Shown here in pieces: positions 1 to 9,657 of a stretch of 64,000 nucleotides of DNA. The stretch lies in contig NZ_DS999411.1 of NCBI RefSeq assembly GCF_000158175.1, forward strand, positions 2,339,784 through 2,403,783, written 5' to 3'. The DNA comes from Luminiphilus syltensis NOR5-1B. GTDB taxonomy: Bacteria; Pseudomonadota; Gammaproteobacteria; Pseudomonadales; Halieaceae. Below the pieces are notes generated by a model, which made no database searches, was not told where the DNA came from, and worked only from the letters and a program-made list of their open reading frames with translations. The stretch's first letter is position 1; every line of letters starts with the position of its first letter. Both the position numbers and the translations under genes were made by a program.

Positions 1-958
1 GTTGGTGATGGTCTAGTGCGTTTTGAATCATTTGGGACAGCCGGTCGTACTGCACGCCACCCAGCCGTTTTCTGATGGCTTTGATGGCGTCGATCAATTG
101 CGTTGAAAACGCAGTCCACGCCTGTACGGGGTCGCCGCTCAGTTGCTCGAAAGCAGCCAAATTATCGACAATATAGTTGTGGTAGGAATGCTCAATTCGC
201 GCTTCAAGGCTCGAGTCGAGCACCATCACCGGCGCCCGGGCCATGGCTTCTTGCAACACAGGTGGCAGCGCGCAGCGACCGATCAATCGACTCTCGTCCT
301 CGAGGATAATCGGTCGGTGATGTTCAGCGCCGACCAAGGCGATCGCCACTGCAAGTTCAAAGGTGATCTGCGCGGGCTGTCCGCCGGGTAATTTGCCGAA
401 GGCGCTGCCACGGTGATGGGCGAGGCCCTCAAGATCAACACTGCCTGGTATGGGCTCTCCCTTGAACGCGTGATTGATGAACTCGGTTTTACCACTGCCG
501 GTCCTGCCTGCGATCAGGAGAATGTCGGCGCTGGCAGCGATGCGCTCTATCTGCTCGATCGACCAGCGACGCAGCGCTTTATAGCCACCCTCGATCCGCG
601 GGTAGTCCACGCCGGCCTCGGCCATCCACTGCTGGACGATCTGCGAGCGCATGCCGCCGCGAAAGCAGAAGAGGGCACCGTTGGGGTGCTTTTCGGCGAA
701 TGCCTTCCAGGCGTCAATGCGTGCAGCGCGCCGTTCACCGCTGACCAGTCGATGCCCCAGTGCAATGGCGGCATCGGGACCTTCCTGTTTATAGCAGAGC
801 CCGACGGCCGCGCGTTCGCTGTCGTCCATCAAAGGCAGGTTGATCGCGCTGGGCGGGCTGCCCTTGGCAAACTCGCAGGGTGCACGGGTATCGATCAGCG
901 GCCTGCCTTCAAGTAGCAGGTCCCGAAAGTCTGAGGGGGTGATATCAATATCAGTCAC
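1..958 (-). CDS. mnmH: tRNA 2-selenouridine synthase, 3' end beyond window
   Basis: Exchanges sulfur for selenium at wobble 2-thiouridine of tRNAs, using selenophosphate from SelD. The reading frame is open from a GTG at 958 to the window edge (319 codons); the C-terminus lies outside. Visible: an N-terminal rhodanese domain with the expected active-site segment FCFRGGMRS (Cys98), followed by a P-loop GRTGSGKT at about residues 151-158. This order is that of the SelU/MnmH family. The GTG start overlaps the 3' end of selD by 8 bases, so the two are translationally coupled. Product identity is firm; only the 3' end is unknown. Confidence 0.95.
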   Translation of the reverse strand, partial: MTDIDITPSDFRDLLLEGRPLIDTRAPCEFAKGSPPSAINLPLMDDSERAAVGLCYKQEGPDAAIALGHRLVSGERRAARIDAWKAFAEKHPNGALFCFRGGMRSQIVQQWMAEAGVDYPRIEGGYKALRRWSIEQIERIAASADILLIAGRTGSGKTEFINHAFKGEPIPGSVDLEGLAHHRGSAFGKLPGGQPAQITFELAVAIALVGAEHHRPIILEDESRLIGRCALPPVLQEAMARAPVMVLDSSLEARIEHSYHNYIVDNLAAFEQLSGDPVQAWTAFSTQLIDAIKAIRKRLGGVQYDRLSQMIQNALDHHQ

Positions 959-2009
959 CGATCAATTGAATAATGGCCTGGTCGGCTTGTCGCGCGACTA
1001 CCTCGCCAATGATGTGCGTCGGCAGATCGAACGCCGCCAGGGTCTGTTCGACGGCATTCATCGCCTCGGGGCTGACGCTGAGGAGGAGGCCGCCGCTGGT
1101 TTGCGGGTCGCACAGAAGTGCACGGGTGGGTTCAGGCATTGTCGGCAAGTTCAGCCCATAGGCGGCAAAATTGCGCTCGCTACCCCCGGGGATACAGCCC
1201 TTGGCGATGTAGTCGGTCACGCCGGGCAAGGTGGGAATGGCATCGAGTTGCAGCGTGGCGGCGAGACCGTGATCAGCGCAGAGTTCAAGCAGGTGACCAG
1301 CCAGACCGAAACCGGTCACGTCGGTCATTGCGTTAACCCCGGCCTGTTTGGCGAGGGCCGTCCCGACCCGGTTCAGCGTACACATCGTGGTCGTTGCAAT
1401 GCCGCGATGCGCTTCAGCCAGTAACTGGCGTTTCTCGGCGGTTGTCAGCACCCCGATCCCCAGTGGCTTGGTCAACAGCAGCCGGTCACCAACCCGGGCG
1501 CCGGTGTTTTGTTTCAGGTGGCAACGCAATACTTCACCGGTAACAGCGAGACCAAATATGGGTTCCGGGGCATCGATGCTGTGACCGCCGGCCAATGCAA
1601 TGCCGGCCTCCTGGCAAGCGGCGCGCCCTCCCGCAACAACGTCGGCGGCGATCTCCGGCGAAAGCTTATCTATCGGCCAGCCGAGTATGGCAATGGCAAC
1701 GAGCGGTTTGCCGCCCATCGCATAAATATCGCTAATGGCATTGGTTGCGGCGATGCGGCCAAAGTCAAAAGGATCATCGACGATAGGCATAAAAAAATCG
1801 GTGGTACTGAGAATGGCGCGCTCGTCGTCAATCGCTACTGCGGCTGCATCGTCTCGACTGGCGTTGCCGACCAGCAGTTCCGGAAAGGTCTGGTTGCGGG
1901 TTCGATCAAGGCTGCCGGCCAGGATTCGGTCGAGCACATCCGGGGCTATCTTGCAGCCACATCCAGCGCCGTGGCTGTACTGGGTCAGTCGGATGGGCTC
2001 TTGAGTCAT
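951..2009 (-). CDS. selD: selenide, water dikinase (selenophosphate synthetase)
   Basis: Makes selenophosphate from selenide and ATP, the selenium donor for MnmH and for selenocysteine synthesis. The 352-residue protein has the family's usual length and starts [14 protein letters not shown], placing the catalytic Cys17 and Lys20 at the standard positions. Both active-site residues are ordinary codons (Cys17 is TGT), so this SelD is not itself a selenoprotein. It is the first gene of a selD-mnmH pair read leftwards and is divergent from slt. No selA or selB is in the window, so here the visible role is tRNA selenation. Confidence 0.97.
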   Translation of the reverse strand: MTQEPIRLTQYSHGAGCGCKIAPDVLDRILAGSLDRTRNQTFPELLVGNASRDDAAAVAIDDERAILSTTDFFMPIVDDPFDFGRIAATNAISDIYAMGGKPLVAIAILGWPIDKLSPEIAADVVAGGRAACQEAGIALAGGHSIDAPEPIFGLAVTGEVLRCHLKQNTGARVGDRLLLTKPLGIGVLTTAEKRQLLAEAHRGIATTTMCTLNRVGTALAKQAGVNAMTDVTGFGLAGHLLELCADHGLAATLQLDAIPTLPGVTDYIAKGCIPGGSERNFAAYGLNLPTMPEPTRALLCDPQTSGGLLLSVSPEAMNAVEQTLAAFDLPTHIIGEVVARQADQAIIQLIGD

Positions 2010-2143
2010 GGGCTGTCGTTTCCCTTTTGCACGATTTTACTGTCTTGGTGTCGGAATTGTATTGCAAAGCCGACCCCCGAACGCCATGCTTCCCGCCAGA
2101 AACTGCCTTTTACCGACTTTTTCGGAGTTTTGCCGCGTCCCCG

Positions 2144-4078
2144 ATGCCGCCACGTCCAACTTTCGCCTGCCGACCCTGCTTTTGGCTGAGCTTTCTCACC
2201 GTCTTGTTGCTGCTCTCGGCGGCGCAGGCCCGCACAGAAACCATGGATTCCCGGGAGGCGTCGCGGACTGACTACGGTTTGGCGATGGCGGAATTACGCA
2301 CTGGAGCCGGGCCCCGCTATGACCGCTTGCGGGCTCGCCTGGCGGACTATCCCCTGGTCATTTATCTGGACTACGAGGTACTGCTAGAGGGCCTGCACGA
2401 TCTCAAGGCACAGGCGGCGCGTGGTTTTTTGGAACGAAGTCGTGGGTCCCCACTGCACAACCGATTTCTCCATGCGTACTTGTTGCACAAGGGCAAGGAT
2501 CGTCGCTGGCGCGAATTTCTGGCGGTGCTGGATACGCCACCCAAGGACCCTGAACTCCGCTGCTACTATTATCGCGCGCTCTGGGGTACAGGAGATAAGC
2601 AGTCCGCCTATGCCGGTGCAGCGGCCCTTTGGAACACGGGGCGCTCTCAGGAAAAAGTCTGTGACCCATTGTTTTCCGCGTGGATGGAGGCGGGTGGGCC
2701 CGACGACGAACTCGTATGGTCCCGTGCCCTCAAGGCCTTTGACGCCCGGTCCTATGCCTTGATTCGCTACTTGCGCCGCTTCGCATCGTCAGCGCTGGCG
2801 CCGTTGATCGACGAGCTGCTGGTGGTCTATCACAGGCCCGATGCGCTGGTCGCCGATGCGCACCAATCCGATGAGCGTCATGCGCAGTTAATGACGGTGG
2901 GTATCCGACGTCTCGCCCGGGTAAACCCCGAGAAAGGGCGTCGGGCGCTCGAGAACGCCAGCTCGGTGCAGCCTTTCACCACGGTACAACTGCGGTCCAT
3001 GGAGACCATGATTGCCCGTCACAGTTTATTTGCGAAGAGTGCGGCTCCCGCGGATTGGTTACAGACGACCCTCGCACGTATCCGGGATGACGAACTTACT
3101 GAAATTTATCTGCGAAACCAGCTTGAACAGGCCGACTGGAAGCGCCTGGTCGCCGCTATCGACTGGTTGAGCGATGAGCGGAAAAACACCGGCGAGTGGC
3201 GTTATTGGCGGGCAAAGGCGGCCACCGAGCAGGGGGACACCGAGCTGGCACATAGCCTGCTCGAGACATTGTCCGGTGAGCGACACTTTCACGGCTTCCT
3301 CGCGGCTGAGCAGATAGGTCGGCCCTTTGATCTGAATGGCGCAATGCCTGAGGCCACAACCGCCGCATCGCTACCCTCCGACAGTGGTTTAGACCGTGTG
3401 CGTGAACTTCTGGCCCTCGAAGAACTCGAGGCCGCTCGGCTGGAGTGGAACTATCTTCTCTTGCGCAGTAGCACGCGTCAGCGATTGGTACTGGCTGAAT
3501 GGGCATTTGAGCAGGGGATGCCGCGATTCACCATCGACGCGGCGAACAGTGCGCAGGCCAAAAACAGGGTCGACCTCCGTTTTCCCAGCGGTTACCGCGA
3601 CATTTTTGCGGCGTCCGCGGAGCGGGTCGGCGTTGATGGCGTCGAGTTGACGGCCATTGCGCGACGGGAGAGCGCGCTGTTCCCCCAGGCGGTATCGCCG
3701 GTGGGTGCCCGTGGATTGATGCAGGTCATGCCCGCTACAGGGCGTGAAATGGCGCGCAAGCTGGGGCTGCGTTACTCCAACGAGCGTCTGTATGACGCCG
3801 AGTTCAATGTCCGGCTGGCGAGCGCGTATTATCGCCGACTGCTGGACCGCTACGACGGTAACCGACCCAAAGCACTGGCGGGATACAATGCGGGCCCCAA
3901 TCGGGTCGATCGCTGGGCGCAATCGGGCCTTTCCGTCGATCGCTGGGTAGACACACTGCCGTTTCGCGAAACTCGAGAATACGTCCGCGCTGTGCTCGCC
4001 TATGCCGTAATTTATAAAGTCCGATCAGGAGAGCCTGCGCAGCTTCTGACGGCGTCGGAACGGTCTGCGACGTACTAA
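2144..4078 (+). CDS. slt: soluble lytic murein transglycosylase, Slt70 family
   Basis: Periplasmic enzyme that cleaves the glycan strands of peptidoglycan to 1,6-anhydro ends. I start at the ATG at 2144, which gives a Sec-type signal peptide (hydrophobic run SFLTVLLLLSAAQA); the longer reading from 2027 would bury it. Product 644 residues, the Slt70 size. A long helical superhelix region is followed by the SLT domain from about residue 490, with catalytic Glu509 in the motif RRESAL, then GARGLMQVMPAT and the late motif AGYNAGPNRV. Divergent from selD across a 134-bp gap that should hold both promoters. Confidence 0.93.
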   Translation: MPPRPTFACRPCFWLSFLTVLLLLSAAQARTETMDSREASRTDYGLAMAELRTGAGPRYDRLRARLADYPLVIYLDYEVLLEGLHDLKAQAARGFLERSRGSPLHNRFLHAYLLHKGKDRRWREFLAVLDTPPKDPELRCYYYRALWGTGDKQSAYAGAAALWNTGRSQEKVCDPLFSAWMEAGGPDDELVWSRALKAFDARSYALIRYLRRFASSALAPLIDELLVVYHRPDALVADAHQSDERHAQLMTVGIRRLARVNPEKGRRALENASSVQPFTTVQLRSMETMIARHSLFAKSAAPADWLQTTLARIRDDELTEIYLRNQLEQADWKRLVAAIDWLSDERKNTGEWRYWRAKAATEQGDTELAHSLLETLSGERHFHGFLAAEQIGRPFDLNGAMPEATTAASLPSDSGLDRVRELLALEELEAARLEWNYLLLRSSTRQRLVLAEWAFEQGMPRFTIDAANSAQAKNRVDLRFPSGYRDIFAASAERVGVDGVELTAIARRESALFPQAVSPVGARGLMQVMPATGREMARKLGLRYSNERLYDAEFNVRLASAYYRRLLDRYDGNRPKALAGYNAGPNRVDRWAQSGLSVDRWVDTLPFRETREYVRAVLAYAVIYKVRSGEPAQLLTASERSATY

Positions 4079-4102
4079 ACCCATAGACAGTAGGAGAAAA
4101 TC

Positions 4103-5221
4103 GTGAAAACACTGCAAATGCAGAGTTGTGTACACCCGGAGGGGACGATCGAGTGCGCCTTTTTCGAGGTCGATATTCCTGATCCCAAGGAGCACGAGGT
4201 ACTTATTCAGGTTGAGGCCGCCCCGATCAATCCGTCTGACCTGGGTTTGATGTTCGGTCCGGCGGCGATCGATTCCGCGAAACCCGGGGAGCGTAATGGC
4301 TATCCCTCGGTGACGCTAAGTTTGCCCCCCGCAGCGCTCAAGGCCATGTCCAGTCGTGTGGGGCAATGGATGCCGGCGGGTAATGAGGCGGCGGGTACCG
4401 TTATTGCCGCGGGTAATGCGGAATCAGCGCAGGCGATGATGGGCCAGCGCGTGGGCGCGTTTGGCGGCGAGATGTATGCCGGTCATCGCTGCTTGCCCGC
4501 CTCGACCTGCATGGTACTGCCGGACCCCATTACGGCAGAGCAGGGCGCCTCGTGTTTTGTCAATCCAATGACAGCGCTGGGTTTCGTCGAGACGCTGGCG
4601 ATGGAAGGACACAAAGCGATCGTGCATACCGCGGCAGCGTCCAATCTCGGGCAGATGTTGAATCGAATCTGTTTGGCAGATGACATCCCGCTGGTATCCA
4701 TTGTTCGCTCATCGGCACAGCGTGAGCTATTGGAGAGTCAGGGGGCGAAGCTTGTTGTTGATAGTTCTACGGACAACTTCAACGAACGCCTTTTTTCCGC
4801 TGTGGCAGAAACCGAGGCGACGCTGGCATTCGACGCAATTGGTGGGGGCAAACTTGCGAATCAAATCCTGATGGCCATGGAGGCGGCGGCGGTAGGTCGT
4901 GCCGGTGGATTTACTCGGTATGGATCTGAAGAAATGAAGCAGGTCTATATTTACGGTGCACTCGATATGTCGCCGACGACCCTGAGTCGGGGTTATGGTT
5001 TCTGTTGGGGCGTTTCCGGATGGCTTTTGGTGCCCTTCCTGCAACGATTCGGTGGGGAGCGCGTGGAGGCCATGAAGCAGCGAGTGGTGTCGGAAATGAC
5101 CACTACCTTTGCCAGTCATTATTCGAGCAGGGTGCGTCTGACCGACGCGCTGGCCATTGATGCTATCCAGCAGTACGGGGTGAGGGCGACGGGTCAGAAG
5201 ACCTTAATCGTTAACGGCTAG
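4103..5221 (+). CDS. MDR-family zinc-type alcohol dehydrogenase / quinone oxidoreductase-like protein
   Basis: Medium-chain dehydrogenase/reductase, 372 residues. GTG start with a good ribosome binding site (TAGGAG, 6-bp gap). The N-terminal GroES-like half has the INPSDL segment typical of quinone-oxidoreductase-type members that do not keep the catalytic zinc cysteines. The nucleotide-binding half has TAAASNLGQM where related proteins have a glycine-rich turn. NAD(P)H-dependent oxidoreductase activity is likely; the substrate is not apparent. It follows slt by 24 bp and converges on yciH with only 4 bp between stops. Confidence 0.75.
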   Translation: MKTLQMQSCVHPEGTIECAFFEVDIPDPKEHEVLIQVEAAPINPSDLGLMFGPAAIDSAKPGERNGYPSVTLSLPPAALKAMSSRVGQWMPAGNEAAGTVIAAGNAESAQAMMGQRVGAFGGEMYAGHRCLPASTCMVLPDPITAEQGASCFVNPMTALGFVETLAMEGHKAIVHTAAASNLGQMLNRICLADDIPLVSIVRSSAQRELLESQGAKLVVDSSTDNFNERLFSAVAETEATLAFDAIGGGKLANQILMAMEAAAVGRAGGFTRYGSEEMKQVYIYGALDMSPTTLSRGYGFCWGVSGWLLVPFLQRFGGERVEAMKQRVVSEMTTTFASHYSSRVRLTDALAIDAIQQYGVRATGQKTLIVNG

Positions 5222-5225
5222 GGGA

Positions 5226-5594
5226 CTAGCCACCGGCGATTTTGCATTCGAAGCCCATCGCCTCGAGGGCGGCTTTGCAAACCTCACGCTGATCACCCTG
5301 AATTTCGATGTGCGGGCCCTTTACCGAACCGCCTACGCCGCAGCGCTGCTTGAGCTGTTTGGCGGTTTTCTTCAGCGCATCGGGGGGCAGGGGGAGGCCT
5401 TCGATGATGGTCACGGATTTGCCGCCTCGCCCTTTGGTTTCTCGTCGAAGTCGCGTTATGCCGTCGCCCTGGTCGACAGGGCGATCAGCACCGCAAATAC
5501 AGGATTTCAGCGGTCGCTGGCACTGGCGGCAGCGGTTGCCGGTCTCCGTGGAGTAAACCAGTTTCGAGGCTGCTTCTTTTCGCGATCGATTCAT
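5226..5594 (-). CDS. yciH: SUI1/eIF1-like translation factor YciH
   Basis: Bacterial homologue of eIF1, thought to influence start-site selection at initiation. I use the ATG at 5594 (122 residues: MNRSRKEAASKLVYSTE); the longer 189-codon reading adds a non-homologous leader that crosses the slyX gene. It has a four-cysteine knuckle CRQCQRPLKSCIC near residue 22, then the basic SUI1 core with RRETKGRGGKSVTIIEGLP and the glycine-rich CGVGGSVK segment. Length and order fit the family. It is divergent from slyX. Confidence 0.9.
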   Translation of the reverse strand: MNRSRKEAASKLVYSTETGNRCRQCQRPLKSCICGADRPVDQGDGITRLRRETKGRGGKSVTIIEGLPLPPDALKKTAKQLKQRCGVGGSVKGPHIEIQGDQREVCKAALEAMGFECKIAGG

Positions 5595-5672
5595 GGTGGG
5601 TAATCTGGAATCTCGATGTTGTTGGTGGTTTTGAACCGCTATAGTACGCACCGAAGTAAGGAGTAACCAGTT

Positions 5673-5894
5673 GTGACAGAAAGCGATGTCGACAAGCGCA
5701 TGAGTGAACTTGAGTCGCAGGTGGCGTTTTTGGAGGACACGGTCGCGCAGCTCGATCGCGCACTGGCCAATCAGCAGCGCGTCGCCGAAGAGCAAGCGAT
5801 TCAGCTTCGCGAGTTACACCGTCGATTACTCGAGCAGGGATCACGCGCTGATAGTGGCCCCGGTGAGCAGGACGCGCCGCCACCCCATTACTGA
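5673..5894 (+). CDS. slyX: SlyX family small coiled-coil protein
   Basis: 73 residues, GTG start behind a strong ribosome binding site (TAAGGAG, 9-bp gap). Nearly all of the protein is a heptad-patterned coiled coil (SELESQVAFLEDTVAQLDRAL), ending in the PPPHY tail common to SlyX. The biochemical role of SlyX is not established. It lies 70 bp before the amidohydrolase-like gene, which may be co-transcribed. Confidence 0.88.
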   Translation: MTESDVDKRMSELESQVAFLEDTVAQLDRALANQQRVAEEQAIQLRELHRRLLEQGSRADSGPGEQDAPPPHY

Positions 5895-5964
5895 ACGGGC
5901 TTGTCATTAAACCGTTAGCAACCCTTTTTGTCGCCAGTCTCACCGATAAGGAATTTTTCGAACC

Positions 5965-7566
5965 ATGAATCTGCGCACCAGTCTGCTGATCGTTACCGTG
6001 TTCTGTCTGGGTGTTTACGTTTTGTTTGCCATTGCGACGCGGGCACCCGATGCTCCTGAACATCAGGTGTTTTTTAATGGCACCGTACTAACGATGGACG
6101 CGGCAAATACGGTTGCCGAAGCAGTCAGCATCAGACGGGGAACAATCGAACGTGTAGGCAGCAGCGACGCTATTTTACAAACTGTCAGCGACGACAGCGA
6201 AGTCACAGATCTCCGCGGGCGAACCCTGATTCCTGGGTTTGTCGACGCCTATGGTGATTTCCCCCGTGCCGGCGGCTCGGCAGTGTTCGTCGATTTACGC
6301 ACTGCGCCGGCTGGTGATATCGCTTCCCTTGATCAACTCCTTGGACGCTTGGACGCCTATGCACGTGCTCGCGAGGACGGCTGGGTGGTTGGCTGGGGGC
6401 TCGAAGCGTCTCAACTGGAGCAGCCCGAGCGGCTGTGGCTTGCGCTTGATCGAAGTTTTCCCGATCGACCGGTGGCGATTATTCCGGGTTTAGGTGCCGG
6501 GGTCCTTGTCAACGGCGCGGCGCTGCGCGAGCTGGGGTTGGAGAGTAGGGCGGCGGATTATCCCGACACAATCTCAGGCACCCCCGCGACTTCGGTTGCC
6601 GGGCCGCTTGAGGGCGCTGCTGCAGCTAGTGTTATTCAGCATGTTTATGAACTGGATTGGTTCGATCGTATCCGTGTGACTACGGCCGCCGCGCGCTGGT
6701 ACGCGGAGCGTGGGGTCACCACGGTCTCGGCAGCGGCGATGCCGATGTCCTGGCTGGAAAGCCTTGGTTGGTTGAGTCGTTTCAATGTGTTCCCCCAGCG
6801 AGTGCTGGGTGCCCCTTCATACGCTGAGCTGTCCGCGGTATCAGCGGATAAAGAACAATTACTCGCGTCATTGCAGAATGGCCGGTTGGTGATTCCTCGG
6901 GTCAGCATCGGTTTTTTGGAGCAGGAAACACCGCTGCGTGACGACTTTACCTTGCGCGAACAGCTCATTGAACTTTATTCATATCGCACCCAGCCTTTGC
7001 TACGCAGTGTCTCGCAAGCGGAGATGCAGCAGGCGCTCAATGCCATCGAAGCCTCTGCTGATGCCCACCCGTGGCCCGATGCGAGACCTGTGATCCTGAT
7101 TCCGGAGCGGATGGACACCGCGGGTACGAACCGACAAACCACCACCACCGCATCATTCATTGTTACCCCCGGGTTGGCGGGTATCAATCCGCTGGGCGCC
7201 GATAACCAGCCTGACTCTGAGCAGCGCGATTCAGAGGAAAAGACGGGCAGTGTCCCGGAACCGCGACCGCGGTTCAGTCTTCGCATGAGCATTGACGCGG
7301 GAAGAGGGGAACCACTGGATGTGATATCACCTGTTACGGGTGTGGTGTCGCGAGAGTCTGCGTTATCGCCTTTGGATACCTTGCGCGCGCTGACCATTGA
7401 CCCCGCAGGGTTGTGGTTGATTGATGACCGGATCGGCTCCATTGAGGTCGGTAAAGCCGCTGATTTGGTGGTGCTGTCGGGGAACCCCCTGATCAAGAGC
7501 GACTCCACTGACGTTGTGGTTGAAGAAACGCTGGTGGGCGGCGCCGTTATTTATTCGCGGCGATGA
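5965..7566 (+). CDS. membrane-anchored amidohydrolase-like protein lacking metal ligands (probable pseudoenzyme)
   Basis: 533 residues. An N-terminal membrane segment (about residues 5-25) is followed by the YtcJ-type amidohydrolase fold: N-terminal beta-sandwich (FFNGTVLTMDAA), barrel and closing IGSIEVGKAADLVVLSGNP. The metal-binding HxH that normally follows PGFVDA is Tyr-x-Asp here (GFVDAYGDF). The later histidines are also missing: the place of HANGDAA reads RSVSQAE, and the place of IEH/IHG reads LIPE. The reading frame is intact and the fold hallmarks persist, so it looks like a maintained non-catalytic protein rather than a decayed gene. Function unknown. Two intact relatives lie at 49.4-51.1 kb and 53.5-55.3 kb. 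Confidence 0.8.
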   Translation: MNLRTSLLIVTVFCLGVYVLFAIATRAPDAPEHQVFFNGTVLTMDAANTVAEAVSIRRGTIERVGSSDAILQTVSDDSEVTDLRGRTLIPGFVDAYGDFPRAGGSAVFVDLRTAPAGDIASLDQLLGRLDAYARAREDGWVVGWGLEASQLEQPERLWLALDRSFPDRPVAIIPGLGAGVLVNGAALRELGLESRAADYPDTISGTPATSVAGPLEGAAAASVIQHVYELDWFDRIRVTTAAARWYAERGVTTVSAAAMPMSWLESLGWLSRFNVFPQRVLGAPSYAELSAVSADKEQLLASLQNGRLVIPRVSIGFLEQETPLRDDFTLREQLIELYSYRTQPLLRSVSQAEMQQALNAIEASADAHPWPDARPVILIPERMDTAGTNRQTTTTASFIVTPGLAGINPLGADNQPDSEQRDSEEKTGSVPEPRPRFSLRMSIDAGRGEPLDVISPVTGVVSRESALSPLDTLRALTIDPAGLWLIDDRIGSIEVGKAADLVVLSGNPLIKSDSTDVVVEETLVGGAVIYSRR

Positions 7567-7670
7567 TCTTTCTGCATAGCGCCACCTGATGTATTCCGTG
7601 CTTCTATGCCTCCGGGTTTGCTATGCATCCATTGCGGTTTGATCCATTGCCGCACACGCAACGCCCCGCG

Positions 7671-9098
7671 TTAGGCAGCCTGTTGCCCCTCGGTTTTGCT
7701 TTGTTCGTAAAGCGCAGAGAGAAAGGCGGGCAGCTTTATACGCTCGTCCTTGGACTCCCGGGTTTTCTCGAGTAGATAAGGCGTACGAATCTCTCGATCC
7801 AAAAAGAGTTTACCCGTGGTTGTATCGGCTTCCCGCGCGCGTGCCAGCCAGATAATGCTGTCCGCGCCCTCTTCGGGTGTACGCAGAATGCTTCTGGTAA
7901 TTTTATGAAACGTAGGCAAGGCGGATCCGATCCCGGGGGTATCCGCCCAGCCAGGATGCATCGCATTGACCACAATGCCGTCGGTGGCCCACGCGTCTGC
8001 CCATTGCTCGGTCAATACGGTCAGCCCCCGCTTTGCCCGCGCATAGGCTTTGGGGCCGTTGTAGTGTTCGGGTGTCATCACCAACTGATCACATTCAAGG
8101 CGTTCGGTGTACATGCCACCGGAGACGACGTTGATGACGCGGGCGGGTTGCTCGTGGCCAGCCAGCAGCGGATGCAAACCTTCGGTCAGTCGCCACGGAC
8201 TCATCAGTAGCAGCGCGAAACTCCGTTCAAGACCCTCGGACGTCACGTCGTATTCACCAAACAGCGCGCCGGCATTGTTGATCAGCACGTCGATGGGGCG
8301 ATCTTTGGCCCGCAGCCTCTCGACGAGAGCATCGACTTCGGATACCAGAGACAGATCCGCAATTTCCAGACTGATCTGCTCCCAGCCGGTTTCAGCAGCG
8401 ATATCCTGGCGCAACTGCTCGCCCTTCTTCTTGTCACGTATGACCAGTGTCAGATCTGCCTCCGCTTCCGCAAGCGCAATGGCGGCAGCCTTGCCCAGAC
8501 CCGAGGTCGCTCCGGTGATCACAACGTGCTTGTTTTTCATCGATGTGCTCATCGGGTGCCAGTGCCTGCGACCCCGTCTGAAGCCGTATTTGCTGAACAT
8601 GGCGAGACCCGGGACCACCCAGTTATCGGCACGTTGGGTCGCCGGTCGCGACTCGGGTAAAGGATTGGCGTCGGTCAGCGCCTGGGCGAGTCCCTCAACG
8701 CTGGTTTTACCCATGCTGTGCAGACCCGGCTCCATGGCCGATAGCAGCGGGCTCAGAGCACCCGAAAACTGGAACTCGGCGGTGTAGCTGATGTGGGTGC
8801 CGTCGTCGCGCTCAGTAAATAAAATGGTATCTGTGACGTCGAACAGCCGACCGCGGCCTCGAAGTACGAGGCAATGCCAGGGCTCGTATTCGATAATCTC
8901 GTAGGTCAGCTTGAGTGTTGTCGGACCTGCTTTGCAATGCACTTCAAACTCGGTGCCTTTAGCGACGGGACCCGGGCTGGTTTTGCAAGCCAGCACCGCG
9001 GTGGCGTCCCACTCAACCGTGGTTCGAAAATCGGCGACGTAGCGGAAACACTCTCGGGCTGAGCGAGGCACAACCGCTTCTTCATGCAGGGTGATCAT
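7671..9098 (-). CDS. fusion protein: SRPBCC (polyketide cyclase-like) domain plus short-chain dehydrogenase
   Basis: 475 residues in one uninterrupted frame. Residues 1-145 look like an SRPBCC/START ligand-binding domain (FRYVADFRTTVEWD...). After a linker, residues from about 190 form an SDR domain with the cofactor motif TGATSGLGKA, NNAG, catalytic Ser in NVVSGG and YARAK carrying the Tyr and Lys. The SDR half resembles DHRS12-type dehydrogenases. Two methionines (MSTSMKNK) precede the SDR half, as if two adjacent genes had fused. Likely a cytosolic oxidoreductase on a hydrophobic substrate; the substrate is unknown. It converges on the amidohydrolase-like gene. Confidence 0.82.
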   Translation of the reverse strand: MITLHEEAVVPRSARECFRYVADFRTTVEWDATAVLACKTSPGPVAKGTEFEVHCKAGPTTLKLTYEIIEYEPWHCLVLRGRGRLFDVTDTILFTERDDGTHISYTAEFQFSGALSPLLSAMEPGLHSMGKTSVEGLAQALTDANPLPESRPATQRADNWVVPGLAMFSKYGFRRGRRHWHPMSTSMKNKHVVITGATSGLGKAAAIALAEAEADLTLVIRDKKKGEQLRQDIAAETGWEQISLEIADLSLVSEVDALVERLRAKDRPIDVLINNAGALFGEYDVTSEGLERSFALLLMSPWRLTEGLHPLLAGHEQPARVINVVSGGMYTERLECDQLVMTPEHYNGPKAYARAKRGLTVLTEQWADAWATDGIVVNAMHPGWADTPGIGSALPTFHKITRSILRTPEEGADSIIWLARAREADTTTGKLFLDREIRTPYLLEKTRESKDERIKLPAFLSALYEQSKTEGQQAA

Positions 9099-9170
9099 TA
9101 CAACGTTCTCAGAACAGAATATGGCTTAGGTTACGCCGCTGGGCGCTATTCAGTTCACAGCGATATAGCG

Positions 9171-9500
9171 CTAATCATCGGTCCATACGGTGCGAAGCGG
9201 TTCCCCGAAATCATCATAGATGACCTTTTTCCTGCTTGATGAGCCCGTATTCCGCTGCGTTGGTGGGGTAGGCTTTTTGCGGGCACTGCGACGCGCTTCG
9301 AGGGCGCTGACGACATCATCCACTGGCGTGCGTTTTTCGGTAGGCGTATTAAATAACGGAGTCCGCAGGGGATTACTGCGCCCCTCTAATGCTGTCTCCC
9401 CCGGCGCTATGCGGTCGATTTCTCCCCCTTTAGACAGGAATCGTCGCATCTCCTTCTGAAGGGCGGCGCGCAACTCGGCTTTGGATGGAGGCTTTTTCAC
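9171..9500 (-). CDS. small basic protein of unknown function
   Basis: 109 residues, GTG start. I do not recognise a named family with confidence. The N-terminal third is a helix ending in FLSKGGEIDRIAPGET; the rest is Arg/Lys/Pro-rich with RTPVDDVVSALEARRSARKK, and the C-terminus is acidic-aromatic. Similar FLxxGGxVxxI segments occur, from memory, in small gammaproteobacterial proteins including the RNA-polymerase-binding regulator SutA, but the similarity is short. No membrane segment or signal. Divergent from the lipase-like gene; 72 bp from the SDR gene on the same strand. Confidence 0.6.
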   Translation of the reverse strand: MKKPPSKAELRAALQKEMRRFLSKGGEIDRIAPGETALEGRSNPLRTPLFNTPTEKRTPVDDVVSALEARRSARKKPTPPTQRNTGSSSRKKVIYDDFGEPLRTVWTDD

Positions 9501-9657
9501 AGCGAAAAATGAGGGGTCTCTTCAGAAACAGCCTTTCAGTATAAGCATTACTCCGGTGTGTTCCAGTCTGTGTTGTTCGCCGCGTTTACCATTGTCCGCG
9601 CAATCACACGCAAAATGGTCTTTAATGTCGCCCATTACTTCACTCGGGACGCTATGA

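Noticed and set aside
7567-7670. Direct repeat ATCCATTGC in the gap between two convergent genes
   Set aside because: Two copies of about 10 bases only, without hairpin or T-run; could be chance.
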